64,000 bases of DNA from Zygnema cylindricum. Lineage: Eukaryota > Streptophyta > Zygnematophyceae > Zygnematales > Zygnemataceae. Of the stretch, positions 1-11,289 are shown piece after piece (position 1 is the stretch's first letter; every line of letters begins with the position of its first letter). A program made the translations under genes and the position numbers. The notes below the pieces were generated by a model. It ran no database searches. It saw only the letters and a list, made by a program, of their open reading frames with translations, and was not told the origin of the DNA. The stretch lies in assembly GCA_037447655.1 (NCBI GenBank), contig JBBHKE010000990.1, positions 1 through 64,000 on the forward strand, written 5' to 3'.

Positions 1-100
1 AACAATTTTTCTGATTGCTAACAGACTAAAGTGTTTGTTAACACTATTGTTATTACCGTTATCACAAAAATGTGTTACAAACATGGTTCGGAGTATATTT
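1..100. repeat. Tandem-repeat block 1 (satellite, D-type monomer)
   Basis: One ~100 bp monomer of the array that continues at 6424, 7726 and 10120. It shows the family's conserved pieces: a GCTAACAG-like start, GTTTGTTAACA, and an ACAAAAATGTGT core. The monomer is cut by copia element A, and the next monomer type resumes exactly on the other side, so the array was continuous before the insertion. Confidence 0.8.
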
Positions 101-1115
101 TGCAATTTTGTGACCTCCATTGGTACACAGAATATGCAGATTGCTTGAAGCCTCAAGGATAATATTAAATGCCTTCTTTCCTCTTTAGAACAAGTGCCAC
201 CTTGGCAATCAATGACTCCGACGCCTTCACCTTTGTGAAGGTTGGACTATCCTGATCTGAATGCAAAAAGAATTGCTCAAAATGCCCAACCAGGCGATTA
301 AATATCAAGTGGCAAAGATGCCAATATTTATACAAGTACTCTAGGAGAGAGGCTGGTACCTACCAAAAAATCTAAGTCCCTAACCCCTCTCTGAACCCTC
401 TCGTGTTGGTTTACCGATCCAATGAAAAGATTGTACAGTACACAAAGGTACCATTGCCGATGTACTTTCTGTACGACCATTTTACGACATAGCCATGGAG
501 GTGACGCGCGTCACCTTTGGAGTGTCTCCGAGTTTCCCGCATATTCTTTAAACAATTGATAGGGCGCCACGTGGCGTTGGGTGACGTTCGTACCGCAAAG
601 AACCATTTTGACCATTCCGTAATGGCAGCTCGGATGCGAGCTGTTAGATGCTAACCGAAATTTTTTTTGTGCTGTCAAAATTTAATTTTCGCACCACCGA
701 ATTTTGTCTTATCCGTACTGGTATTTGTGGGACAACAAGTTCCTACTTGAATCTATGTTATAGTTCTACACTTGAGTAAATTGGCTGAATCCATTAATTC
801 CTATTTATATAGCTATCAAACCCTATATATGCTAGCACTAGGTACTAGACTAACGGATAAGCCGACCGGCTAATCCGGAAGTCTGAAGGGACCAAGATCA
901 AATCCTTGGTCCGTCAGCTTTTTGCTAAGAGTTAGTTCCCGTACCTATTTCTGGCTACTCAGGTAGCCATGTCTCTACCTCTCTCTCACACCTCTTTAGT
1001 GAGTGCAACAAATATGAGGACTAGAGAGAGGGAAACAAAGCCTAATTACCAAAATGAGACCTTTTATTTTTCTATACTCCAACCTATAAAATTTAATAAA
1101 ACTCAAATTTCAACA
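101..1115 (-). repeat. 3' LTR of element A
   Basis: A 1015 bp repeat matching 5407-6418 end to end. It carries a G-box CACGTG at 568-573, a TATAAAT at 326-332 on the minus strand, and a GTACTTTCTGTAC near-palindrome near 461-473. All three recur in related LTRs of the window. Confidence 0.92.
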
Positions 1116-1143
1116 CTCCTGTTATTTTCTAGTCATTTTTCTT

Positions 1144-1740
1144 TTAGCCCACACTGTTCTTAGGAGATGGGACTGGCTTTGTCATCACATCTGCCACCAT
1201 TTGTCTATCTGGTTTATACTCCAAAATCACAATTTTGTTTTCAACCTTTTCTCCCACAAAGCTCAACCTTATATCCATATGCTTAGCTTTGAAATGGTGT
1301 TTTGGATTAGGTTCAATTGCAATGGCAGCTTGGTTATCACAAAACACTTTCTAAGTTCCAACCTTCATGAACTCAAGTTTTTGCAAAAGAGACTTCACCC
1401 ACATTAGTTCTTTCACTGCAAAACAAAAGGCTATGTACTCAACCTCCACAGTGGACTGAGCAACTACCTTTTGTTGCTTACTGCTCCAATAGCAAACATC
1501 ATTCCCAACATACAAAATATATCTATACATACACCTCCTCATAGGAGCATCCCTATACCTGGCATCACTCCAAGTGGTCATGTCAATATTCTCCCTTTCT
1601 AGATACAACTAAAAAATCCGGTGTTTTTATCAGATACCCGATAACCCTCTTGGCTGGCTCCCACTCTTTTTTTATAAGTTCATTAAGACTCCTATTGAGG
1701 ACCCCAATTGCTGTAGTTATGTCCGGCCTAGTAGAATTCA
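1144..1740 (-). pseudogene. Copia RNase H (element A), broken
   Basis: Two minus-strand frames (1144-1347 and 1351-1608) together give the copia RNase H domain. Visible are WSDARY (first acidic residue), CCWSSKQQKVVAQST, VEVEYIA (the family's EAEY region), FCDNQAAIA (third acidic site) and the terminal VADVMTKP. The frames are joined by a stop or shift near 1348. Upstream, to about 1740, conserved RT-RNase H linker sequence (NSTRPD-like) is readable but interrupted. In an active element this domain removes the RNA strand during cDNA synthesis. Confidence 0.85.
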
Positions 1741-1756
1741 TGAAATAAATCAAACT

Positions 1757-2640
1757 TTATACGACGTGTCTATAAAGAATTGACTCCATACCATCACTTC
1801 TTTTCTTCAAGTCCATGGGAGTGGTAAATCTATTTGCCTTATCCGTTTGAAACTTTTTTAGCATATTTCTAGTTGCCTCTTTATTATTTAATCTGATAAC
1901 TGTTTTCTCTTTATCTCTTTCCATTTGAATTCTTAGGATACATCTTGCCTCCCGAAAGTCTTTCATGTCAAATATGCTTCTCAAATATTTCTTTAAATTA
2001 TTGATCTTTTCAATAGACTTACTCAATACTTGCAAATCATCTACATAGACAACAATAAAAATAACCCCCTCCTCATTCTCAAACATGTAAATAGAGTGGT
2101 TAGAGCTGATTCTGACATATCCTAGATTGGTTAGGAATTAATCTAGTTTATTGTTCCATTGCATGGGAGCCTGTTTGAGCCTATAGAAGGACTTAATAAG
2201 TTTGCAAACTTTACTCACCTCTCCTTCCTACACAAAGTTTCTTGGCTGCCTCATAAAAATTTCTTCCTTTAACTCACCATTGAGGAAGGAAGTTTTGATA
2301 TACATCTGATGAATCTCCATGCTTTCCGTTGCCGCTAGACTGAAGAGAATCCTTACGGAGGGAATACCTACAACCGGTGAAAAGGTCTCTTCATAGTCAA
2401 TTCCATCTTTTTGGGTAAAACCTTTTGCTACCAATTTAGCTTTGTAATTGTGAATGGTATTAAGTGGATTCACTTTCAATTTAAACACCTATTTACAGCC
2501 AATCGATAATCTGTCTGCAGGACAATCCATTGATTCCCACGTATCAGCTTCTATAATGGAAGCCATCTCATCATCAATGGCTCTAACCTATCTGTCCTTT
2601 TTAAGACTGTTCACTGCCTCTGAGTAAGTCCGAGGCTCAT
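1757..2640 (-). pseudogene. Copia reverse transcriptase (element A), broken
   Basis: Minus-strand frames 1757-2086 and 2228-2488 hold the RVT_2-type reverse transcriptase. The N-terminal part shows YKAKLVAKGFTQKDG, DYEETFSPVV and the H-Q-M block before the first catalytic region. The C-terminal part shows an intact YVDD (VVYVDDLQVLSK). The two pieces lie in different frames with stops between, so no full-length enzyme is possible. The stretch from 2490 to about 2640 continues the domain's N-terminus with stops. Confidence 0.87.
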
Positions 2641-2849
2641 TAGGATGTGACAGTTTTGTTACCTTGTGAGCTGCCTAATTTTCTTGCAACCTTTTGTTGC
2701 TCCTTTGTCCTTTTCAAATTCAGAAGTTGGAATGGAGGGCGATCTCGGGTTCTTCCAAACTGTTCATCAGCACCCCTATCCATAGGAAATGGCTTGTCTT
2801 CCTCTATGTCGTCAAACTGTAGTGGAGCTTGCAGATTTATCGGAGTCTC

Positions 2850-4050
2850 CTACTCGGTTTGAGGTTTTTCCGAATGTGCAATAATTTGATGACTGACATT
2901 CTTTTCAGGAAAGACTGACTCTTTCTCACTATTTAAATCAAATATAATTCTGATTGTCTTAGAATACTTGAAAGGATGTATGGACTTCCCTTCATCCATG
3001 ACAACAAGATGCTTAACCATTATGATATCATTTTTCCCGAGTTCATAGACTCGATATCCCTTGTTATCCTCATGATATCCTAGTAGATATCTTGGCTTTC
3101 CCTTAGCATCTAGGTTCCAACTCTTTCGGTCAAAGTTCAGACTATACACTTGACTCCCAAATACTTTCAAATGAGATTAATCTGGCTTCCTCCCAACCCA
3201 TCTCTCATACAATGTTTCTCTTTATATAGCTAACGTAAGAACTCTATTCTTGATGTAATCGGCACAGTTCATAGCTTCAGCTTAAAAGCGATTTCCTATC
3301 TTCTCATGTGTTAGCATGCTTTGAGGGCTATCACCTATATTTTTATTTATTCTTTCGGCTACACCATTTTGTTTTGGATTATCAAGGGCGGTATTTTGAT
3401 GTTATACTCTCTTATCTCTCGAGAAATCCTCAAACTGATTAGATGTATACTCTCCCTCCTGATCACTTCTAATTCTCTTCATGGGGGTTCCATGCAACTT
3501 CTCACTCCATGCTCTAATATCTTCAAAATAAAGTGGCGCTTCAGACTTATTTTTGAGGAATTCAACCCTGGAATATCTAGACCAGTCATCAGTTATGGTA
3601 AGCATATATCTTTTCCCTCCTACCAAAGGTACTTTAGTCGGTCCCTTGATATCACTGTGTACAATATCTAACAACGTTTCACCTCTAAACGTGGCATATT
3701 TGGGAAAGGGAAATATGTGTGCGTTACCTTGTGCATAGCCCCTACAATCATCCATCATTTCACTATCCCCAAAGTGAATCCCTTCCACTACACCTAGTTT
3801 TTCCATTTCGCTCAATTTGTCCAAATGCACATGCCCCAGCCGCTTATGCCATATCATTATCTCGGGGACACCAACATAAAAGCATTCTTCTTTCCATTGC
3901 TCAAGTTAAGCCGAAACATTGTTTGGCTACCCTTGTCAGGAGTGAAATAGACCTCATTATCATAATTTGTTGTGAAAATGCCCTTTCTAGTGTAAGTGTC
4001 AAAGTCTGTATCATCCAAGAGAGAGGTAGAGATAAGTTTCTTTTTTAACT
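2850..4050 (-). pseudogene. Copia integrase (element A), broken
   Basis: Minus-strand frame 3402-3857 gives the GAG-pre-integrase and catalytic core: HKRLGHVHLDKL, then VHSDIKGP (first Asp), RSDQEGEY (second Asp), and, in another frame near 3340-3370, QNGVAERIN (catalytic Glu). The usual C-x2-C of the HHCC zinc finger is damaged: it reads CRGYA where relatives have CSGCA. Frame 2850-3170 is the C-terminal part (KVFGSQVYSLN, RYLLGYHEDNKGYRVYEL). Pieces are separated by stops and shifts. Confidence 0.87.
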
Positions 4051-4059
4051 GAGGTATAC

Positions 4060-4260
4060 ACAGAACATCTTAGAAAGTCACAATGGATGTCTCACCCTCC
4101 AGTAGTACCTTTAGATCCATGGATCCCACTAGATTTGTAGTTACCACTGTCCCATCCCCATAGTCTATCTCTATAGTGGGATTCTTTGTCAGCTTAGTAA
4201 ATAATTGTCTTTCATGACACATATGCATTGAGGCACCCGAGTCAATAATCCAACCTTCCT
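4060..4260 (-). pseudogene. Copia aspartic protease (element A)
   Basis: On the minus strand the motif WIIDSGASMHM is intact at about 4222-4254, the active site of the copia retropepsin that cleaves the Gag-Pol polyprotein. The rest of the domain runs to about 4060 (LVGSMDLKVLLEG-like, then TSIVTF). It is not a single open frame. The catalytic Asp is retained here, unlike in elements H, K and C. Confidence 0.8.
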
Positions 4261-5400
4261 CCGGAGCTTCTCGGACAGCTCTGATTACACATTTCTACCT
4301 CATTGAGATCTCCTTCTCCAGTTTTTTGTTGAGAAGAAGCTCCCCATCCTCTTCGTCCAAGGTCACCTCCTCTCCAAACTCCCCTTTCACCTGTGTGGTC
4401 ACAAGTGCCTTATTTTTTCCTGTAGGTCCACCTGATTTGTTCTCCTTGAGCCTCAGCTCCATCAGCTTGGTGCACTCTGCGATGTAGTGACCTGGTTTCT
4501 TGCAAAAATGGCAAAGCCCCTTTGGAGGTCGAGATTTAGATCCATATGGTTGAGCTCTTCTCCCTCCTCATCCAAAACTCCTATAAGGTTTCTTATTCTT
4601 TTGATCTCTCTAATTGGTCTTGGTGGCTAAGGCTTGACCACTCTTTCCTCTGCTCCGAAGCTCAATGGTGTTTACTCCAACTAAGATCATTCCAACCACT
4701 GTGTTCCAAATCCATTGGCTGTTCGGTAGATCGTGAACCCTGTTGAAAATATTTTCATACTCCTCTGTGAGCTTCATCAACAAGGTATTGACCTTCTCCT
4801 TTTTCAAATTCCACTTTTCCAGCACTCTCGAACTCCACAAATACACCAGCCAAATCAATACAAAAGTCAAGCATTTCCTCTCCTTTATAAACAAATGCTT
4901 CAATTTTTTGATCTAAAAGTTTTTCTTCCTAAATTGTGCCACTTTTATAAATGTCTCCAAGTGCTTCCCATAGGTCGGCCGCTTTTTCTACATTAATATG
5001 AGAAGTTGCCACTTTCGGAGAAATGTGACTCTAAATGAAGTGATATGGGGTGGAGTTGTTGAAGTCCCAAACATTTGGGTCATTCTCATAGTTTTAGGCA
5101 TCACTTCCACCGGTACCACCTTTGGTGCCGATCTCGAAGTCATCAGTGTCAACTTCTCATTTTCCTTTCTTGTATCACAGACGTTACTCTCTTCTTTATC
5201 ATCCTTCTTTTTTAACTGTCAGTATTCTGTTGAAAATCGCAGTCTTTCGAATCTTGGTGGGGCTCCCAATCATGTGGATGGCCGCCCACACGGCCACTCA
5301 TAATACCTTATAATCTCTGTTAAGAAGGGCTCCCCTCATCATCTTGTTCCAATAGATAAACCATGTTCTATCGAAGATGGGCACCGTAGAGGGTGGGCCG
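4261..5400 (-). pseudogene. Copia gag (element A), broken
   Basis: The capsid-like domain is readable in frame 4610-4903 (KEKVNTLLMKLTEEYENIF, SQWIWNTVVGMIL). A complete CCHC zinc knuckle, CHFCKKPGHYIAEC, is encoded near 4465-4515 on the minus strand. The start region just inside the 5' LTR corresponds to the family's M-G-P-P start, but here it reads ACC in place of ATG, and stops follow. The sequence 4903-5400 is decayed gag N-terminus. Confidence 0.8.
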
Positions 5401-5406
5401 GTAACG
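5392..5406 (-). other. Primer-binding site of element A (half-tRNA type)
   Basis: Directly inside the 5' LTR the minus strand reads CGTTACCGGCCCACC. It differs at three positions from the family consensus GGTTATGGGCCCACC, which is complementary to the anticodon stem-loop of plant initiator tRNA-Met (tRNA recalled from memory). Confidence 0.65.
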
Positions 5407-6418
5407 TGCAATTTTGTGACCTCCATTGGTACATAGAATATGCACATTGCTTGAAGCCTCTAAGATAATTTTAAATGACTCCCTCTCTTTAGAACAACTG
5501 CCACCTTGGTAGGCAATGAATCTGATTGCTTTCACCCCTGTGAAGGCTAGACTCCCCTAAGCCCTATACAAAAATAATTCCTCAAAACGCCCAACCAGGC
5601 GATTAATTATCAAGTGGCAAAGATGCCAATATTTATATAAGCACTCTGGGAGAGAGGCTACAACCTACAAAAAACTCTAAGTCCGAAACCACTCTATGAA
5701 CCCTCTAGAGCTGGTGTGCGGACCAAATCAAAAGTTTGTATAGTACAGAAAGGTTCCATTGCTGATGTACTTTTTGCACAGCCACTGTATGACATGGCCA
5801 TAGAGGGGACGCGCGTCACCTTTGGACTGTCTCCGAGTTTCCCCCAATTTCTGTAAATTAGTGATTAGGCGCAAGGTGGCTTTTGGTGACGTGATGACCG
5901 CAAACAGCCAAAGCGACTATTCCGTAATGGCGGCTCGGTTGGGAGCCGTTAGATGTTAACCGACTTTTGTTTTTTGTCATCAAAATTTAGTATCACACCA
6001 GTGAATTCCGTGTGGTCCGTAGTGGTATCCCAACGACAACAAGTTTCTTCTTGAATCTATGTCACAATTCTACACTTGAGTAAATTGGCCTAATCCTCTA
6101 GTTCCTATTGATATAGTTATCAAACCCTATATATGCTAGCACCAAGTATTAGACTATTGGATAAGCCTGCTGTCTAATCCGGAAGTGTGTAGGGACCAAG
6201 ATCAAATCCTTGGTCGTCATCTTTTGCTAAGAGCTAGTTCCCCTACCTTCTTCTTGCTACTCAGGCAACCATATCTTTACCTCTCTCTCACGGGTCTTCT
6301 GTGACTCCAACAAGTATGAGGACTAGAGAGATGGAAGACAAAGTCTGATTGCCAAAATGAGATCTTTTATTTTTTTATACTCTGAACTAGAAAATCTAAT
6401 ATTACTCAAATTTCAACA
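5407..6418 (-). repeat. 5' LTR of element A
   Basis: A 1012 bp partner of 101-1115. It keeps the TATA motif (5631-5637), but its G-box is lost: GCAAGGTGG stands where 101-1115 has GCCACGTGG. It ends AAATTTCAACA on the plus strand, then the TATTT target duplication. Confidence 0.92.
5631..5637 (-). promoter_or_regulatory. Putative TATA box of element A 5' LTR
   Basis: TATAAAT on the minus strand, at the same place in the LTR as TATAAAT at 326-332 and, in the plus-strand elements I and J, at 18267-18273 and 20449-20455. The conserved position across related LTRs is the only support. Confidence 0.45.
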
Positions 6419-6423
6419 TATTT

Positions 6424-6825
6424 TACCTTTTTTTATTGAGCACGAACAGTAAAGGTTGTTTGTCACAAATATCTTTGTTAGGGCAATCCCAATTTTGTGT
6501 TAGAAACATGATTTAGGGTTTTTTTTAACTCTTTTTGTATGAGCTAAATTTTGTTGGTTAATGTGTTTGTTGTTAACGCAAATACAAATTCGTGTTACAA
6601 ACATAGTTAATGGTTATTTTTTACTGATTTTTGTGAGCGTAATAATAAACATTGTTTGTTACAATAAATTATTGTTAGCGCAAACACAAATCCGTGTTAT
6701 AAACATGGTTGAGAGTTTATTTTAACTATTATTGTGAGCCGTAACAATATAAAGTGTTTGCTACCAATGTTGTTGTTACCACAAACACAAACTTGTGTTA
6801 TAAACATGTTTCGCGGTTTATTTTA
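6424..6825. repeat. Tandem-repeat block 2 (monomers A-B-C-D)
   Basis: Four ~100 bp monomers starting near 6437, 6537, 6634 and 6735. Each has a GTGAGCG-like start, GTTAGCGCAAACACAAAT and a T-rich end. Their order A, B, C, D is the higher-order unit of the array. Confidence 0.85.
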
Positions 6826-7725
6826 TGCAATTATGTGGTCTCTATTGACCCACAGAATGGGCAGCCTATGTAAAGCCTCTACAATAATTTATGCCCCTTC
6901 TTCTTTCCCAATGTATAAGTGCCACCCTGCCACAAAATTATTGTGTCCACCCTCACCCCTTTGAGGACACGACTCCTCTGAGCTGAACGCAAAAAGAATC
7001 ACTTAATTTGCTCTCTGAGTATTTGGTCAAAGATGACCTTTATAATTACAAGCTCTCTTAGAGAGAGGTACCTCAATTTCACTAAGTCCTGATCTGCCTA
7101 CTCTTGACTACCTACTACTAAACCTTAGTTCAATAGGAACACTGTGTAGTAGAAGAATGTGTAGTAGAATAAGGTACAGTGGGCGATGTACTTATTGTAT
7201 GGCCATTGTACAACATGGCCTTGAAGGTGATGCCTATCAAATCGGGGGCCATGGCTCCTCCTCCTATCTTCTCTGGTATCCAATAATATGGTGCCACGTG
7301 GCATCGCGTGACGCTATCTCTAAAGGCTGCCGAAATCTCATTCTAGGTGACGGCTGCAACGGTGGACGTCCGATCGAATATATTTACACGGTTCAGATTC
7401 GCGTCCGTGCATGAATTGTTTCACACGCGCCTTGTTGTCAGTTTGGTATGAAATACGTTTGCGCCATGATTTATGTAGTTGTAAAACTTGATATGTGTAT
7501 CGTTTTTTTAACAACTTAATGGTGAAGGCGTTTGGTTATATGGAGTCTGTAGGTCGTATATTCGAAATTCGGGCTAGGGCGACATTTTGGTAAAATGCCA
7601 TCCACTTCAATCTGCCACCTTCTAAATAAAGCGCCAGCCATGGCGTGCCTTTTAATCCTCTCTCTCTCTCTCTTTAGAGTCTAACTAAAATAGAGAAGTG
7701 AACTATTAATTACCTCTTTTCAACA
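6826..7725 (-). mobile_element. Solo copia LTR S1
   Basis: A 900 bp isolated LTR related to those of A and K. It begins TGCAATTATG and ends TTTTCAACA on the plus strand. Flanks TTTTA (6821-6825) and TTTTG (7726-7730) match at 4 of 5 bases. A G-box lies at 7295-7300. The satellite monomer order continues across it (D before, A after). No internal sequence adjoins it, as expected after LTR-LTR recombination. Confidence 0.85.
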
Positions 7726-9067
7726 TTTTGCCCCCTTTTGTGAGCGCGAACAGGAAACGTTGTTTGTCATAAATATCTTTGTTAGCGCAAACCCAAATTT
7801 GTGTAAGAAACATGATTTAGGGTTTTTTTTAACTCTTATTGTGTGCGTTAACAATACATTTTTTTTGTTAATATTTTTGTTGTTAACGAAAACACAAATT
7901 TATGTTACAAAAATTGTTTATGGTTTTTTTTTACTGATTTTGTGAGCGTAATAATAAACGTTGTTCGTTACAATAAATTATTGTTAGCGCAAACACAAAT
8001 TTGAATTATAAACATAAGTGAGAGTATATTTTGACTATTTTTGTGTTCGCTAACTGTATACATTGTTTGCTACTAATATTGTTGGTAGCAAAAACACAAA
8101 AACATGTTACAAATATGGTTTGGAGATAATTTTACCTCTTATTGTAAGCGCGGACAGAAAACCTTGTTTGTCACAAATATCCTTGTTAGCGCAAATCCAA
8201 ATTGTGTTAAAAATATGTATTAGGGAATTTTTTAACTTTTTTTGTGTGCGTTAACATTACATTTTGTTCGTAAAATTTTTGTTGTTATCGCAAACACAAA
8301 TTTGTGTTGCGAACATATTTATGGTTTTTTTTTTACTGATTTTGTGTGCGTAATAATAAACGTTGTTCGTTACAATAAGTTATTGTTAGCACAAACACAA
8401 ATTTGAGTTATAAACATGAATGAGAGTTTATTTTAACTATATTTGAGAGGGCTAAAGTATAAAGTGTTTGCTACCAATATTGTTGTTACTGCAAACACAA
8501 AAATGTGATACAAACACGTGTTAGAAACATGGTATAGGGTTTTTTTCACTCTTTTTGTGAGCGTTGACGATAAATTTTGTTCGTAATCATTTTTGTTGTT
8601 AACGCAAACACAAATTTGTGTTGCAAAAATAGTTTATGGTTTTTTTTTACTGTTTTTGTGCGCGTAATAATGAATGTTGTTTGTTACGATAAAATATTGT
8701 TAGCGGAAACACAAATTTGAGTTATAAACTTGGTTGAGAGTTCATTTTAACTATTATTGTGAGTGTTAATAGTATAAAGTGTTAGTTACCAATGTTGTTG
8801 ATACCGCAAACACAAAATGTGTTACAAATATGGTTCGGAGTTCATTTCACCTCTTTTATTGAGTGCGAAAAATAAACATTGTTTGTCACAAATAACTTTG
8901 TTTGCGCAAACCCAAATTTGTGTTAGAAACATGATTTAAAGTTTTTTTAAAAACAATTGTGTGTGTTAACAATAAACTTAGTTTGTAATATATTTTTGTT
9001 GTTAACGCAAACACAAATTTGTGTTGTAAACATAGTTTATGTTTTTTTTAACACAGTTTCTGAGCGT
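7726..9067. repeat. Tandem-repeat block 3 (13 monomers, higher-order A-B-C-D)
   Basis: Monomer starts fall near 7740, 7841, 7942, 8043, 8143, 8243, 8342, 8443, 8556, 8657, 8758, 8860 and 8958, a period of ~100 bp. By their start sequences the order is ABCDABCD-BCD-AB, so one A monomer is missing at 8443-8556. Every monomer carries a near-palindromic ACACAAATTTGTGT-like core and GTTAGCGCAAAC. No open frame of interest. Confidence 0.88.
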
Positions 9068-10119
9068 TGCAACTGTGAGACCTCCATTGGACCTCAGAAT
9101 AAGCAGCTCACACGAAGCCTCTAGGATAACCCTGGCCCTTTTGTCTTTCAGCACGAATAACCGCCACCCTGGCAAACAAAAATTCTGACCACCTCACCCC
9201 TATGAAGGCAAGACTCCCCTGAGTCTATAGCAAAAATAATCTCTGAATTTGCTCTCGTGAGCAGTAAGTTATGGAAAGTCAAAGTTTGACCTTTTGTATA
9301 GAAGCTCTCTGGGAGAGAGGGTCCTATCTACCAATTTTTTCTAAGTCCCATCTCTCTCTAAAACTCTATCTATTGACGTACGGCACCAATCATATTGTTG
9401 TACCGTACATAAAAGTACAGCTGCAGGTGTACTTTATGTACGAACATTGTACGACATGACAAAAATATCGACACATGTCTTTTCTGGATTCGTTTCCGTA
9501 ATCCATGGAGATGCCGAAATCCAATGTCGTGGTGCCACGTGTCATTCGATGTGGCAGCGACCATTAACCGCCGAAATCTTCTTCCGCGATCTCGGCATGC
9601 TTTCCGGCCATCCGATTGAATGCCGATTTCAATCGTAGCCGTCATAAATAGTTGTGATGTATTTGTTTCGCTATAGAAACAAATGAGCGGTACTTATTTA
9701 TTCTTCGTACTCGTAATCCGTACTTTTCATAACTGACTCTATGTATCCCGTATATAGTTTGTTGTTAAATAAAGTAGTCTACATGTTAAAGTTTAAATAT
9801 GTAATACACTCTATATCACTTACCACTAATCCTAGACTAAATGGATGAGGTTACCCGGTACCGACGGCATTTCCCATCCGTAGGTACCAGGATAAAATCC
9901 TCTAGGCGACAACTACCTTTTAGTAAATTAACTTCTTCACTACCACGTAAATCTCTGGATAGCAAAGGCATCCATGACACTAGCTTCCTCTCCAACTTCT
10001 CAGTGACTGCAACAAGTGTGAGAGTTGGAGAGAGAAGTTAGAGTCAGACTGCCTCATCTTCTCTTTCTGCACTTTTGTTTTAGACCTAGAAAATACTAAA
10101 AGAACCATCAATTTCTACA
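9068..10119 (-). mobile_element. Solo copia LTR S2 with perfect target duplication
   Basis: A 1052 bp LTR beginning TGCAACTGTG and ending TTTCTACA on the plus strand. It is flanked by AGCGT at 9063-9067 and 10120-10124. Its minus-strand start TGTAGAAATT resembles that of element B. The insertion splits a C-type satellite monomer. A G-box lies at 9536-9541 and a GTACTTTATGTAC near-palindrome near 9429-9441. Confidence 0.92.
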
Positions 10120-10510
10120 AGCGTAATAATAAACATTAACCATTTCAATAAATATTTGTTAGCGTAAACCCAAATTTGAGTTATAAACGTGGTTGAGAGT
10201 ATATTTTAACTATTTTTGTAAGCGCTAACAGTATAAAGTGTTTATTAACAATATTGTTGTTAGCGCAAAAACAAAAATGTGTAACAAACATTGTTTGAAG
10301 TTTATTTTAACTCTTTCTGTGAGCGTGGACAATAAACATTGTTTTTCACAAATATTTTTGCTAGCGCAAACCCAAATTTGTGTTAGAAACATGGTATAGC
10401 GGCTTTTTTTAACTCTTTGTGTGGGTTAACAATATATTTTGCAGGTTAATATTTTTGTTGTTAACGCAAACACAAATTTGTGTTGCAAACACAGTTCATG
10501 GCTATTTTTT
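10120..10510. repeat. Tandem-repeat block 4 (monomers C-D-A-B)
   Basis: Resumes with the rest of the split C monomer, then D (near 10221), A (near 10317) and B (near 10417). It ends at about 10510, where an unrelated LTR-like stretch begins. Confidence 0.83.
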
Positions 10511-10934
10511 CATTTGGTTATGTACATCAGGTACTTAGTCATATTACATTAGAGAATGGTTAGTGAGTACCGCAACATTCTTCACATTGTTGTGATTGGC
10601 TGGATAGACAGTAGTAGAATTTGTTTTGTATAAATTCTAGGGCTTGGTGATTTTCACGTATTCGTTGTACAAGGTTTCCAAGGGCACCTTTGTGTTATTT
10701 AAGGGATATTTTTTGGGCTATATCTCTTGGTTTAATAAAGCGTTTTGCTTCAAACTTTGTGGGCTGTTAGCATAAACGATAAACTGCATGCTAGTGTGGT
10801 TTGGGGCCATTTGGCCATATTGACTACTTTATGCATTGGGTCAAAGCCAGTATCTTGAATGCTTCCTCTTTTGGTTTTGTGATGGCTTATGATTTGGCAG
10901 TAGTAGGTGCTGCTCTATATGTCATAGAACAACA
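10511..10934 (+). repeat. Copia LTR remnant ending at a PBS
   Basis: The stretch ends GAACAACA at 10934 and is followed by GGTTACTAGCACTCC, a decayed form of the half-tRNA PBS. This is the end expected of the second LTR type in the window (compare C and M). The upstream end abuts the satellite and cannot be fixed. Confidence 0.55.
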
Positions 10935-11076
10935 GGTTACTAGCACTCCATCAATGTTACCTATCTTCGACGGCACAGAACATATCTATTGGGCAGATAT
11001 GGTGGAGTTATATTTTATGAATATTGCCCTTATGGATGTCTTGGATGGATCTCTAGCTCAATTGGTTGTCGGCTAA
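10882..11076 (+). pseudogene. Copia gag N-terminal fragment
   Basis: From the ATG at 10882 one frame reads through the LTR end and the PBS (EQQVTSTPSM) into LPIFDGTEHIYWADMVELYF. This matches the gag N-terminus of element M (MFNGEKYMHWADL). It stops at 11074-11076 after about 64 residues and nothing of gag follows. It shows directly that gag of this group starts inside the LTR. Confidence 0.72.
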
Positions 11077-11289
11077 GAGAATAAAAAATTGCAATGTCTT
11101 CACATCATCATATAAAAATTAAATGGTTCGTTTAGTATTTTCTAAGTGTTGAAAAATTAGTTTTATGTATTTTTTAGGTCAGGATATAAATTAAAAGGTG
11201 ATCTATTTAATGGTTAGGCTCCACTCTCTCTCCCCAGTTATCATACTTTTTGTAGTCACGGATGACTGGTCAAAGAGAGATGGTGTCAC
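11077..11289. other. No recognisable feature
   Basis: AT-rich sequence between a gag fragment and an LTR fragment. The stretch 11210-11280 resembles the LTR segment holding CTCTCTC and a TTGTAGTCAC-like motif, but no boundary is visible. Confidence 0.4.

Larger units (their letters stand above)
101..6418 (-). mobile_element. Complete Ty1/copia retrotransposon A, inserted in the satellite array
   Basis: A full-length 6.3 kb minus-strand element with two ~1.01 kb LTRs (101-1115 and 5407-6418) and perfect 5 bp target duplications TATTT at 96-100 and 6419-6423. These fix the LTR ends as TGTTGAAATT...AAATTGCA on the minus strand. Internal order on the minus strand is gag, protease, integrase, reverse transcriptase, RNase H, the copia order. 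A purine tract (AAAATAACAGGAG on the minus strand) abuts the 3' LTR, and a tRNA-Met anticodon-type PBS abuts the 5' LTR at 5392-5406. Many stops and frameshifts make it non-autonomous. The LTRs have visibly diverged (substitutions and small indels throughout), so the insertion is not recent. Confidence 0.93.

Noticed and set aside
7726-9067. Possible CRISPR-like array
   Set aside because: Monomers are contiguous ~100 bp tandem units without unique spacers, in a plant genome. It is a satellite.
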